A DNA stretch of 64,000 bases, from positions 3,425,732 to 3,489,731 of the forward strand of contig LNGK01000003.1 of assembly GCA_001510575.1 (NCBI GenBank), in the 5' to 3' direction. The notes under the pieces were generated by a model. It saw only the letters and a list, made by a program, of their open reading frames with translations. It was not told where the DNA came from and ran no database searches. This DNA is from Knoxdaviesia capensis (lineage: Eukaryota > Ascomycota > Sordariomycetes > Microascales > Gondwanamycetaceae). Every line of letters begins with the position of its first letter. Within the stretch, counting starts at the first letter, position 1. Of the stretch, positions 8,308-18,266 are shown one piece after another. A program made the position numbers and the translations under genes.

Positions 8308-10428
8308 ATGTCTGAATCACCACCGCCACAGAACTTCGAATACCCGCCGCTCTCCGGCCCCAACCACATCCGGCTGGTGGTGTTCCGGCGGGCGAAGATG
8401 GGCCTGGAGCCGGACGCCAAGGACCGGCTGATGTTCCACCTGATCGAAGAAGACCTCGACAACCGCCGCCAGCAGTTCGTGGCCATGTCGTACTGGTGGG
8501 GCCCGTCGGCACTGAACAGCTTCATCTGGGACGGCAACATGGCCACCAACACGCCGAGCAACCGCTTCCTCGCGCTGACCGAGTCCGGCATGGAGCTGGC
8601 GCAGTGGTACGCGCGCGACGAGTGGCGCGGGCCGTACTGGATCGACCAGATCTGCATCAACCAGCTGGACGACCGCGAGAAGGAGGTGCAGGTCCCGCTG
8701 ATGCGGCGCATCTACCAGAGCGCGCGCGAGGTGTACGGGTTCCTGGTCAATGTGCCGCGCGACTCGGCCGTGGTGCGGGCCGCCCCGGGCCGCTACGCCG
8801 AGCGGGATGTCGGCGTTACGATGGCGCCGGCGACGGGGCCGCCGCGGGCGGCGGAGGCGGGCGGGTCGTTGGCCACGGGCATCAAGGCCCTGCTGTCCTC
8901 GTCGGATGTCGACGACGTGACGCTGGACCCGAACACACGCTACGGGCTGACGCCGCTGCGCGCCAACAAGGATGACCCGCCCGACCGCAAGCCCACAGAC
9001 ATGCCGACGCTGTCGTCGCCGAAGGCGTTCGCGTTCATCATCACGGTGGCGCAGTACTTCGTCAGCGAGATCCAGAACGACGGCGGCGCGTCGATGTCGA
9101 TGGCGGGGCTGCTGGCGCGGCTGCGCAGCCGCGAGATGGACCGGTCGTTCTGGGACTCGGCGGCGCTGCTGCTGGACCACCCGTGGTTTGAGCGTGTGTG
9201 GGTGCTGCAGGAGGTGGTGCTGGCCCAGAACGTCAAGATCTGGCGCGAGGGCTCGGCGGTTGACTACGAGACCATCACCATGTTTCTGGCCGCGCTGGAG
9301 ATGCTGTCGGGCACCTCGCACCTCAGCGTGATCGACCCCGAGAGCGGACTGCCGTGTCCGCCGCGTGCGTTCCTGCAAGGCTCGGTGGCGTCGAGCTGGA
9401 ACACCGGCGACCAGCAGCCTGGTCTGCTGGCCAGTCTGGGGCGGCTGCACGCCTTCAGGGCCACCGACCCGCGCGACTACGTGTATGGAATCATGGGCAT
9501 CACGGATATTGGCCACGATAGCGATGGCAAACCGCTGCTGAAGGTCGACTACAGCCTGTCGGTGCGCGACACCCTGGTAGCCGCTTCGTTGGTGGGCTTT
9601 AAGACCACAGCGTCGCTGGACCCTCTCGCAAATGCCGGCATGCACGACTCATCCAAAGGGCCCGACAGGTACGAGCTGCCGTCATGGGCGATCGACCCGC
9701 AGCGGACGTCCGGCTGCATGTCCACCGGCATGGGGTACTCGGCGTCGGGAGATGTGCCCCCGGAAGTGGTTCCCGGCGATCTGCCGGAGCACCTCCGGTT
9801 CCGGGGGCGGATATTCGCCACGGTCGGGTCGCTGTTCACGGCGTTCCCGAAGCTGCCGGGCGATGCGCGGGCGTTCACCCAGGCCGACTGGGACCAGACG
9901 CGCAAAGACGAGATCTCGTGGTTCACCAAGACCAAGGCGGCGGTGGAGCAGCAGCTGGCGAAGACCGGCCAGCCACCGACGGTGTTCTACGACATGCTGT
10001 ACGGCGAGCGGCTGAACAGCGCCAAGCCCGACTTCCCCGTGCACATGTACATCGACCTGTGGATCCAGGCGCTAGCGGCCGCACCGGTGGAGCACCTCGG
10101 CGCGCAGATCACGCTCGACCACGTGGTGATCCCCGACGACGTGCCGAACTTCCGGCTGCACCTGGATATGGCGCGGGTTGGGTACCACAACTTTGGGCGG
10201 TACGGCCGGCTGTTCATGGCCGGCAAGAACTTCGGCACGGGGCCGGCGAATATGAAGGTCGGGGACGAAGTCGCCGTGCTGGATGGGTGTCCCTTCCCGG
10301 TTGTTCTCCGGCCGATCCGGTTCCGGAAGGGCAAGTACCATCTGGTCGGAGGGTGTTATGTGAAAGACGCGATGGACGGAGAGATTGTGCAGAGCCACCC
10401 CCGGACTGAGATGCTGACGCTGCTTTGA
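8308..10428 (+). CDS. HET-domain (heterokaryon incompatibility) protein
   Basis: HET-domain proteins trigger cell death when genetically different hyphae fuse; most family members have unknown partners. This single-exon gene encodes 706 residues. The HET core is visible as FVAMSYWWG (57-65), YWIDQICINQLD (110-121), LMRRIYQSAREVYGFLV (131-147) and, after a variable insert, WFERVWVLQEVVLAQ (about 293-307). The RDYVYGIMGI block follows. The C-terminal region ends in a GGCYVKDAMDGEIV element common in such proteins, with no NACHT, ankyrin or WD repeats. The ATG at 8308 is preferred because it follows the TATA box and opens the conserved region. The frame is also open upstream to 8224. The gene is flanked by housekeeping genes. 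Confidence 0.93.
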   Translation: MSESPPPQNFEYPPLSGPNHIRLVVFRRAKMGLEPDAKDRLMFHLIEEDLDNRRQQFVAMSYWWGPSALNSFIWDGNMATNTPSNRFLALTESGMELAQWYARDEWRGPYWIDQICINQLDDREKEVQVPLMRRIYQSAREVYGFLVNVPRDSAVVRAAPGRYAERDVGVTMAPATGPPRAAEAGGSLATGIKALLSSSDVDDVTLDPNTRYGLTPLRANKDDPPDRKPTDMPTLSSPKAFAFIITVAQYFVSEIQNDGGASMSMAGLLARLRSREMDRSFWDSAALLLDHPWFERVWVLQEVVLAQNVKIWREGSAVDYETITMFLAALEMLSGTSHLSVIDPESGLPCPPRAFLQGSVASSWNTGDQQPGLLASLGRLHAFRATDPRDYVYGIMGITDIGHDSDGKPLLKVDYSLSVRDTLVAASLVGFKTTASLDPLANAGMHDSSKGPDRYELPSWAIDPQRTSGCMSTGMGYSASGDVPPEVVPGDLPEHLRFRGRIFATVGSLFTAFPKLPGDARAFTQADWDQTRKDEISWFTKTKAAVEQQLAKTGQPPTVFYDMLYGERLNSAKPDFPVHMYIDLWIQALAAAPVEHLGAQITLDHVVIPDDVPNFRLHLDMARVGYHNFGRYGRLFMAGKNFGTGPANMKVGDEVAVLDGCPFPVVLRPIRFRKGKYHLVGGCYVKDAMDGEIVQSHPRTEMLTLL

Positions 10429-10734
10429 GATCATCAACATGCCTATTCACTGTTGATTACAACTTGAGGGGCCATTTTCTAGAGTAATAGTTTCTTGATC
10501 TTTTCTTTTGATTTCTTATACAGTGGTTCCCGTCCAGCCTATACTAGAAACTGACATACAAAACATCAACCCATGATATCCCATAAAAGACCATCAACGC
10601 CGCGCCTGGACACAGCCATAAGCTAACCTGGACCCTTCGGTGGTCTCTCAATGTCCACACAGAGAGCCACCGAGAGCTTCAAACAAAAACAGAACCCAAC
10701 CCAACCCAACCTCATCGCCACTAACTGCAGTGCC
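10429..10734. other. Convergent 3' region between the HET gene and the secreted orphan
   Basis: A short AT-richer spacer with no gene. Both neighbours end here, so it should hold their polyadenylation signals. Confidence 0.6.
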
Positions 10735-11915
10735 TTATAGTGCTTCGGCAGACACGGTTTCACCCGCTGCAGCCTCCGTCGGGGTAGGCGAAGTGCCAGT
10801 GGCAGTCGACGCCAGCACGCCGTTGGGGGCGACTCCGCGCAGGCCGGCCAACTGCAGGGCGGCAACCTGCTGGAACGACGACAGGAAGGCGGTGGCAGTG
10901 CTGATAAAGCCGCTGTTGGCAGCAAAGAACGCGCAGCTCTGCAGGAAGCTGCTGGCGGTCTCGACGAAGAGGCCGGTCTGGCCGCGGTACACGATGGCGG
11001 CGGGGTCGATGAACACGTTGGCGAGGGTCGGGGCCAGGGCGCCGGCGGGGAGGATCAGGCTCTGGTTGAAGGCGCCGAACGGCGCGGCGGGGTCGAACTG
11101 GGCGAGCGACGGGTACTGCGAGCCGAAGACGCCGCCGGTGGCCGCGGTGGCGGTCGGCGCGGCGCCCGAGAGCGAGGCGCTGGCGACGCCGAAGAAGTCG
11201 GCCAGGCCGGCGGTCGGCGTGGATTGCACGGTCATGGTGGCGATGTCGGACACCATGACGACGATCTGGCTCTGCGGGAAGCCGTTGTCGATCAGCTGCT
11301 GGTTGATCATGTAGCGGCTGACGCCGGTGGTGGAGTTGCGGAAGTCGACGACAGTGCTGACGGTGACGAGGACGGTGTTCTGCGGGGATTATGGATGTTA
11401 GGGCATTTCACTCTTGTGTACGAGGGGGCGGCAAGTGCCGTGACAGTGAGACATGTGTAACTCACCACCTGGGGGAACCGGGCCGCGAAGTGGTTGATGC
11501 GGATATTGTTCTTGATGGTCTCCAGCTGCGCCACCAAGGCCAGCTGCGACTGCACGAGCAGGGCCAACTGCTGCTCGGCGATGGCGACCAGCTGGGCGAT
11601 AGTGTTGAGGTTGTTCTGCACGATGATGATCGGGACCACCTGGATATTCTGCACGATGGTGACGGGCACGACGACGACGTTCACGCTGCTAGCACCGGGG
11701 CCGACCTGCTTGCGCTGCAGCTTCTTGAAGCTGAAGTCGGCCCGGCCGGCGGCGAGAAGTTCGCGGTCTACGCGGTCACTTGCGGCTGGGGCTGTATAGG
11801 AGTTAGTAAAGGGGAGGAAGAGTATCGTGGGGAGAAGCTGAGAGAAGAGACACGTACCACACTGAACCAGAGCGGCCAGGCCCAGAAGGGAAGAAAGAAC
11901 ACGAGAAACCAGCAT
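10735..11915 (-). CDS. Putative secreted protein, family not recognised
   Basis: Three minus-strand exons (11915-11858, 11791-11466, 11379-10735) give 342 residues. Both introns have CTAAC branch points and keep the frame. Residues 1-20 form a typical signal peptide (hydrophobic core LSSLLGLAALVQC, then APAAS), so the product should enter the secretory pathway. The mature part has a Lys/Arg-rich patch, then a long Val/Ile/Gln/Asn-rich stretch (VVVVPVTIVQNIQVV and on). A sequence rich in Ala, Gly, Ser and Phe follows, ending in a Thr/Ser/Pro/Glu tail. Only one Cys is seen in the mature portion (QSCAFFA), so it is not a cysteine-rich effector. There is no catalytic motif and no GPI-like hydrophobic tail. 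Function is unknown. It could be a cell-surface or wall-associated protein. Confidence 0.75.
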
Positions 11916-14900
11916 GTTGGATAGAAGCGAACTTGACGGTCAACGTCGACGGGTATAGAAACACAACGAGCTATATGAAAAGAAGAAGCGAAGAGAGAGT
12001 GAAGAACCGGCCTGGATTACAAGAGAGTGTATAAAAAAGAATATAAAAAAAAAAGAAAAAGAATGGAAGAACAACCAAGACGACGCGAAAGAACGACGGA
12101 ACGGACAAGGAAGAGCAGATGAAGAGAGAGGGAGAGAGAGAGGGAGGGAGAAAGAGAGAAGAGAAAAGAAGAAATCTCCGGGATCCAGGTCGACATCTGA
12201 CATACATACGATGAAGGGGACGCCGGGCTCTATGTACTGTATCTCAGGGATGATTCTCGGCGAGTGTGTAGCCAGGAGGAGTCGGGGCTGACGCTCCGCA
12301 TCGTCGGATGCGAGTGTGGTGTGTGAAAGTGTGCATGCATGCATGCATGTAAGTGCCCGCCCGTATGAGTGCGAGCCGAGTCTGTGGGTGCAAGTCCCCA
12401 CCGCCGACCTGGTTTGTGCAGGGCTGCCATACAGATCATAGGCGTGCACATCATATGATGGCAGTGGGTGGGTTTCTTGGGACCATGGGTGATTGACGTG
12501 ATGAACGGTGATATTCGGGGGTCCCGCCGCGTATGAGCAGGCTTCCTTCATTCTGTTCTTGGCAGTTCTGAGAGAGAACGACGGGGGTGTATGCGCGAGG
12601 GCACATTCTGGGGATCAGCGGTGATCAGGTGTATCTGACGCACGGAGTGTCAGAGGGGCCCTTTCTTTTTGGAAGTGGGAGGTGTGTATGAGGGGGGGGT
12701 ATAAGTGTGGTTGGTGGTGGCTGTGAAGGAGTTGGCATTTTGCTTCCAAATAAAATAGAAATTAGACTTTTAAAGAAGAAAGGTAAAGGAAAATAAGCCA
12801 TTGAGTGGCGCCACTAAAACACAAGCAAAAAACCAGACTCAGGAGAGCTTCTCGGCACGGTTATCTTCCGTCGGTTTGGCGTCGTCACCGACGCCGAAGG
12901 CCAGCCACCGCAGACACGAGTCCTGGTGAGAACAGTGGATCTTAGGGTTAGACCCACAGCCCACCCCGTCCGCCACACACCGCCAATGGCGTGTTATTCG
13001 AGCCTTGACCCCCTTTCTGCAAGCCCCTGGAAACGACAATTCTGGCGCCGCTGATACACAGCCCTGAAACTGTCACCCATCGAAGCACTGACTGTATTTT
13101 TTTCTTTTCTTCTTTTTCTCCCTATGCCCCCCTCTCTCTCGGTCTTCTTCCCGCGTCTGCTGCTTCTTCTGGGTTCGCCAGCGATCGACACTCCCAGTCA
13201 GTTTCCCTTTCCCCTCTCGATGCAACCCTTTTCGTCTTCTTGTCGTCTAGAAGGCGACTTGCATGTCAATGCTCATGCCAAAAACCGTGATCGCCGGGAG
13301 GGGGACACAGTGATGCGCTGAGAAACGGCGGGCTGGACGAACGAGACTCCCGCCATCCCAGCTGTGCATCACTTGTCCCCCCGGGCTCTCAGCTGCTGCT
13401 ACACCAGACACAGTTGCAGTTCTGGAGTGGTGTGGAATAGTCGATGCAGCGCGACGACAGGAATACAAGACCGCGGGCAGAGGCACTTTGTCGATCGAAG
13501 ACGGGCCACTCAGTCAAACCTGGCCCTGACGCCCCTCGCCAGGCCCAGCCACACAAGAGACCCTGCACCATACAGATCCGGTATACTACTCGCATCTTTG
13601 GGGGGGCGTGTGTGTGTGCGTGTGGAAACCCGAAACGGATTGTCGATTCTTGGCAGTGAAACAACCGTTCCGGTAGATGGGGAGAAATCCTAGCGATGAG
13701 TCTGTGGCCAATCCAGGGTCGAGGGGCCGTCCGTGTGTGGCCTGTCTTTGCTTGTTCACCATCCTCGGCCGTGGGCAAAAAAGTGCTCTCCTATGGACAT
13801 CGATCTGCCTATTACCAGGCCGCCCTGGTCTGTTGATGTCCCTCACATATCGCGATCACATATGAAGAGTACTGTTGTACATGTACTTATGTACTGTATG
13901 TGTTCAGGGACAGGGAAGAAACACTCATATACCCAAAGTATCGACCATCATCGAAATCCCCTCCTCTTGCTGCTGAGTTGCTCCCCGTGCTTCTTTCCAG
14001 CGGCTAAACACCCAAGATGAAGCAAACCTCTCACGACCAGAGCCTCCTTTTTAGAGTTAATTCATGAGACAGTAGTCTGTGCCAGGCCGCCCCTTGAAAA
14101 GCAAAAGAAGAAGAGAGGCCAGAAGAAGGGAAAAAGCTTTGAAGTCACATATCTCAGACAAAACGCCACCTCACCACAATTTATGGCTTTTTATTCTTGT
14201 TCGGTGGAGAAACCTGAATTCGGAGTTTCGTCGCTGGCCGGTCTGTCCTCGCTCTCGCTAAATCGAGAGACTCGCCGGACATGGATGGATGGGGCATGCG
14301 CCTGTTTCGTGTGAAAGGCGAAGACTGCGTATTTACGACTCTTGGAGAGTGAGACCGTAATGTTCACATGCACATGATACTCCACCATTTAGATCATACA
14401 CATTCACTCACAAAGTTCATGAAAATAAAGTGCTTAGAATAAACTATGTGGTTTCTGCTATTCTAATGTGTTCTCAACTGGAGACGCTATCTGCAAGCCA
14501 TTTGAAGACTGTAGTATCTTTATCCCATCCCTCCCCTGTCTCTGTGCCATAGTACTATCGTTTATCCACAAGCTTCTTTTTTGAGGTTTCAATTTAAAAA
14601 CAACAAAAGAAAAAGTGTACAGACAGATTAAGCATCCGTCAGAGTCCATTCCCGGCCATGTCCGCGAAGAAAAGACGGGAGGAAAAGGGGAAAGAAAAAA
14701 ACCGGCAAAAAACGCCATAAAACCATAAAATTAACCATAATCGTCGCCAAGTTAAAACCCGTATCAACTTTGAAAATGCAAAGACCAGTCTAATACAACC
14801 AAAGGAGGGCGAAAAAGCAGGACTAATGAGAAGGCTAAAATGCTCGCAGTGCCGAGCAGGAGAAGAGACAGAGACAGAGGGAGGGACGACGATGGGTGGA

Positions 14901-14928
14901 TGGTCGTTGGAGCAAAGGGCGGACGCAC
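11916..14928. other. 3-kb intergenic region, simple-sequence rich
   Basis: This lies between the secreted orphan's start and the 3' end of hsp98, both on the minus strand. It holds GA-rich sequence at about 12120-12170, a (GCAT)n stretch at 12331-12350, a telomere-like TTAGGGTTAG at 12942-12951, and poly-purine and poly-pyrimidine runs. Open frames here are short or low-complexity. I see no gene. Confidence 0.55.
12331..12350. repeat. Short TGCA/GCAT tandem tract
   Basis: Four overlapping GCAT units form a self-complementary tract in otherwise unremarkable intergenic DNA. A similar CATGCATGCATG occurs near 46218. Confidence 0.8.
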
Positions 14929-17688
14929 TTAGTCGTACATGTCGTCAACCATGACCTCGTCCAGCGCATCATCCTCATCATCGGTCATTGTGTCGTCGTC
15001 AACGATCTTGTCGGCATGGTTGGCCAGCACCACAATCTTGCCGTCCTCCATGCGCACCCGTGCCGTCTCGCCATCGCGCACCGACCCGCGCAGAATCATC
15101 AGCGCCAGCCGGTTGAGCACCTCCTTCTCAATCAGCCGCGCCAGCGGCCGCGCGCCGTACGCCGGCGAGTACCCGGCGCTGGCCAGGTAGTCCAGCGCGT
15201 CGTCCGAAATGTCGATTGTCACCTTGCGGTTGTTGTCCTGCAGACGCTTCTGGATCTCGCTCACACGTAGGTCGACAATCTTGCGGATCTCCTCGCGCGA
15301 CAGCCGGTTGAAGATGACAATCGAGTTGATCCGGTTGAGGAACTCCGGGAGGAAGTAGTTGCGCAGCGCGTTCATCACCAGCTCGCGCGTCGTCGGGTCG
15401 ATCTTGCGGCTGCGTGTCGCCGACCGCGTCAGGAACTCGGCGCCCAGGTTCGATGTCATCACCACAATGCAGTTCTTCGCATCAACCACACGGCCTTGGC
15501 CATCGGTGATACGGCCATCGTCCATCAGCTGCAGGAGCACCGTCAGAATTTCCTTGGCAGCCTTCTCAACTTCGTCAAACAGCAGAATTGAGAACGGCTT
15601 GCGTCTGAGAGCCTCGGTGAGCTGGCCACCGGCATCGTGGCCGACGTAGCCCGGAGGAGCACCAATCATGCGGCTAAGAGCGTGGCGCTCCTGGTACTCC
15701 GACATATCGAACCGGATCATCGCCTTCGGGTCGTCAAACAGGAACTCGGCAAGAGCCTTCGTGAGCAGCGTCTTTCCCGTACCGGAGGGACCGCAGAAGA
15801 GGAAGCTGGGCGGCTGGTTGGGGTTGCTGAGACCAGACCGCTGCAGCCGGATAGCGTTTGCAACCGACTGGACAGCCTCTTTCTGGCCAACAACAACCTT
15901 TCCGAGCTCCTTCTCCATGTACACCAGCTTCTCAATCTCCGTGGTCTTCAGACGGGTCACTGGGATTCCCGTCCAGCGGGCCACGATTTCGTTGATGTTG
16001 TCGACCGTCACCACATCAGTCACCATCGGGCCGCCGGCTTCGCCCTCGCTGAGAGCAGCATCGGCCTGAGCCTTGACCTCCTGGAGATGGCGGATTCTCT
16101 GCTTCTGCTCGGGGATGGCGCCGTACTGGAGATCGGCGGCCTTCTGGTGGTCTCCGTCGTTGATGGCGTCTTCGAGACGGCGCATCAACTCGTCGAGCTT
16201 GACCTTGGCCTCGTGAATGGCCTCACCACGCTGGATCTCGCGTTCGTACTTCTCGCGAAGAGGGGCAAGCTGTTCCTCGACGTTCTTGGCTTCCTTGCGC
16301 GCCTGCAGCAGACGGCTCTGCGAAGCCTCGTCCTTCTCCTTCTCCAGAGCCTTGATTTCGATCATGATCTGGCGGAGCTTGCGTTCAAGGTGATCGATGA
16401 TCTCGGGCTGCGATTCGCGCGCAACGCGGACGGCGGCTGCGGCCTCGTCAACCAGATCAATGGCTGAGTCGGGAAGGCGGCGGGAGGTAAGGTATCGAGC
16501 GGCAAGGTTCGTGGCGGCGACGAGCGCACTGTCGAGAATGGTGACACGGTGGTGGCGATCGTAGCGTTCCTTGAGACCGCGAAGAATCGAAATGGTCTCG
16601 GGAATGGTGGGTTCCTTGACCATGACCTGCTGGAAACGACGCTCAAAGGCAGCGTCCTTCTCAATGTACTTGCGGTACTCGGCCAGAGTGGTGGCTCCGA
16701 TACAGTGAAGTTGGCCACGGGCAAGCATGGGCTTGAGCAGATTGGCAGCGTCCATGCCACCCTCACCCGACGAACCGGCACCCATGAGCAAGTGAATTTC
16801 ATCGACGAACAGAACAATCATGTCCTTGGACTCCTCGATTTCCTTCAGAACGCCCTTCATACGTTCTTCAAACTCGCCACGGAACTTGCTGCCGGCAACC
16901 AGAGCACCGACATCGAGGGAAAGCAGCTTGCAGTGCTTGAGGTTGTCAGGAACATCGCGGTTGGCAATCCGTTGGGCCAAGCCCTCGACGACGGTGGTCT
17001 TTCCGACACCAGGCTCGCCGATGAGCACCGGGTTGTTCTTGGTTCTCCGCGAGAGGATTCGGATAACGCGGCGGATTTCCTCTTCACGGCCGATGACCGG
17101 GTCAATCTTCTTGTCGCGGGCCATGGCGGTCATGTCGATGGTGAACTTGGCCAGGTTCTCGTGCTCTTCTTCGGTATCGGCGGTCTTGCTGTCGAGGCGG
17201 CGAGTTCCGCGGATATCTCGTACGGCATCCTGAACCAGCTTGGCCCGGGGAATGTTGGCATCCTTGAGAGCGGCCTGGATGCTGGGATCGTCGGCAAGAG
17301 CAACGATGAGGTGGTCAACACCAATAAACGAGTCTTTTTGCAACTTCTGCAGCTCCATAGCCTTCTTCAAGACGGCGTCAAACGATCTCGAGATCCCGAC
17401 GTGCTCGGGGGCGGGGTCTTGGGCCGGGAGCCGGACCAGGGCCTTTTTCAGCGCCCGGTCAAAAGCCTGGCCGTCGCCGTGGGCGCGGTCAATGACTTGT
17501 CGGAGCATGGTGGTGATATCGCCGGCCGGGGCATTCTGCTGGTCCTTGGACTTGTCGACAGGAGGGTCGAGCAACGAAATCGCGAGATGCACCGGGACAA
17601 GTTGGGAATGTGCGTATTGTTCGGCCAGGGCCATGGCGTCTTCGACGGCCTTCTGGCCTCGGTTCGTAAATTCCATTCGGGAATTCAT
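14929..17688 (-). CDS. hsp98: Heat-shock disaggregase Hsp98/Hsp104 (ClpB family)
   Basis: This AAA+ hexamer pulls proteins out of aggregates together with Hsp70 and is required for acquired thermotolerance. The single exon encodes 919 residues. The Clp N-domain spans about 1-150. The first AAA module has Walker A GEPGVGKT at 224-231 and Walker B FVDEIH near 294-299. The coiled-coil middle domain spans about 420-545. The second module has Walker A GPSGTGKT at 633-640 and an LLFDEVEKA Walker B. The acidic C-terminus ends VDDMYD, comparable to the acidic tail of yeast Hsp104. The start MNSRMEFTNRGQKA matches fungal Hsp98. Upstream DNA holds heat-shock elements (18249-18266, 17799-17806) and a TATA box (18098-18103). 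It is divergent from mL67. Confidence 0.97.
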   Translation of the reverse strand: MNSRMEFTNRGQKAVEDAMALAEQYAHSQLVPVHLAISLLDPPVDKSKDQQNAPAGDITTMLRQVIDRAHGDGQAFDRALKKALVRLPAQDPAPEHVGISRSFDAVLKKAMELQKLQKDSFIGVDHLIVALADDPSIQAALKDANIPRAKLVQDAVRDIRGTRRLDSKTADTEEEHENLAKFTIDMTAMARDKKIDPVIGREEEIRRVIRILSRRTKNNPVLIGEPGVGKTTVVEGLAQRIANRDVPDNLKHCKLLSLDVGALVAGSKFRGEFEERMKGVLKEIEESKDMIVLFVDEIHLLMGAGSSGEGGMDAANLLKPMLARGQLHCIGATTLAEYRKYIEKDAAFERRFQQVMVKEPTIPETISILRGLKERYDRHHRVTILDSALVAATNLAARYLTSRRLPDSAIDLVDEAAAAVRVARESQPEIIDHLERKLRQIMIEIKALEKEKDEASQSRLLQARKEAKNVEEQLAPLREKYEREIQRGEAIHEAKVKLDELMRRLEDAINDGDHQKAADLQYGAIPEQKQRIRHLQEVKAQADAALSEGEAGGPMVTDVVTVDNINEIVARWTGIPVTRLKTTEIEKLVYMEKELGKVVVGQKEAVQSVANAIRLQRSGLSNPNQPPSFLFCGPSGTGKTLLTKALAEFLFDDPKAMIRFDMSEYQERHALSRMIGAPPGYVGHDAGGQLTEALRRKPFSILLFDEVEKAAKEILTVLLQLMDDGRITDGQGRVVDAKNCIVVMTSNLGAEFLTRSATRSRKIDPTTRELVMNALRNYFLPEFLNRINSIVIFNRLSREEIRKIVDLRVSEIQKRLQDNNRKVTIDISDDALDYLASAGYSPAYGARPLARLIEKEVLNRLALMILRGSVRDGETARVRMEDGKIVVLANHADKIVDDDTMTDDEDDALDEVMVDDMYD

Positions 17689-17798
17689 TGTGGATGGGAG
17701 AAAAGGAGAGGAATTTTGAGAATTGGGGGGGGGGGTTTATTAGAGGAATTAATTAGGAGGAATGAATTGGGAGGAATGAATTATTGGTGAAAAGGGTC

Positions 17799-17806
17799 TT
17801 CTAGAA
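17799..17806. promoter_or_regulatory. Two-unit heat-shock element near the hsp98 start
   Basis: TTCTAGAA is a perfect tail-to-tail nTTCnnGAAn dimer about 110 bases upstream of the hsp98 ATG, probably in its leader. Two units alone bind heat-shock factor weakly, so its role is uncertain. Confidence 0.4.
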
Positions 17807-18097
17807 GGGATTGAAGAAGAGATGAATTAGAAGAGAAAAACACTTGGATGTTTTTGTGTGTTTTGTAGGAGGTTTGTAGGAGGAAGAAAAGAAAACAGGA
17901 AATGTGAAGCTTTCGAGGATCAACCTGAAATTTATCCTTCAAAAACTGTGAGGCAGAAAAATAGGGCGTGTGTGTGTTGTCAGAATGACAATTAGGAAGG
18001 TTCGATCAAGAATCTTAGATTGGTTGGATGAGGAAGGAGGGAACAAAAAAAAACAGGAAGGAACGAAAATCAGCACCGGAGAGAATCAACACCAGCA

Positions 18098-18103
18098 TTT
18101 ATA
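18098..18103 (-). promoter_or_regulatory. TATA box of hsp98
   Basis: TATAAA on the minus strand lies about 410 bases upstream of the hsp98 ATG and about 150 bases downstream of the four-unit heat-shock element. That is the order expected of an inducible heat-shock promoter with a long leader. Confidence 0.5.
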
Positions 18104-18168
18104 TTCAAAAGAATCAAGAGATCTTGCATCAGATAGTCTGTCCCCAACGGTATTATTTCGGATTCCTG

Positions 18169-18176
18169 GACTTCTC
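18169..18176. promoter_or_regulatory. Heat-shock-type TTCnnGAA dimer
   Basis: TTCTCGAA lies between the TATA box and the larger heat-shock element. A TTCCTGGA just before it is one base from another inverted pair. It may act as an auxiliary heat-shock factor site. Confidence 0.4.
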
Positions 18177-18248
18177 GAAGTGGGCTGATGGAGCGAGTTT
18201 GTTCAGGCACATTCAGGCGTGTTCAAGCGGTTGCGGCCGATCTTGCCG

Positions 18249-18266
18249 GAACATGCCAGAAGATTC
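18249..18266. promoter_or_regulatory. Four-unit heat-shock element of hsp98
   Basis: The sequence fits GAAnnTTCnnGAAnnTTC with a single mismatch, since the second unit reads TGC. It is placed upstream of a TATA box and the hsp98 gene. Heat-shock factor binds arrays of three or more alternating units, so this is the best candidate for the main site. Confidence 0.6.

Noticed and set aside
8317..9645. 442-codon minus-strand frame opposite the HET gene
   Set aside because: Arg/His/Val-rich antisense shadow of the HET coding sequence with no domain signal.
16549..17790. 413-codon open frame on the plus strand across hsp98
   Set aside because: It is the reverse complement of the Hsp98 coding exon. 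GC-rich codon use keeps the antisense frames open; the protein matches nothing.
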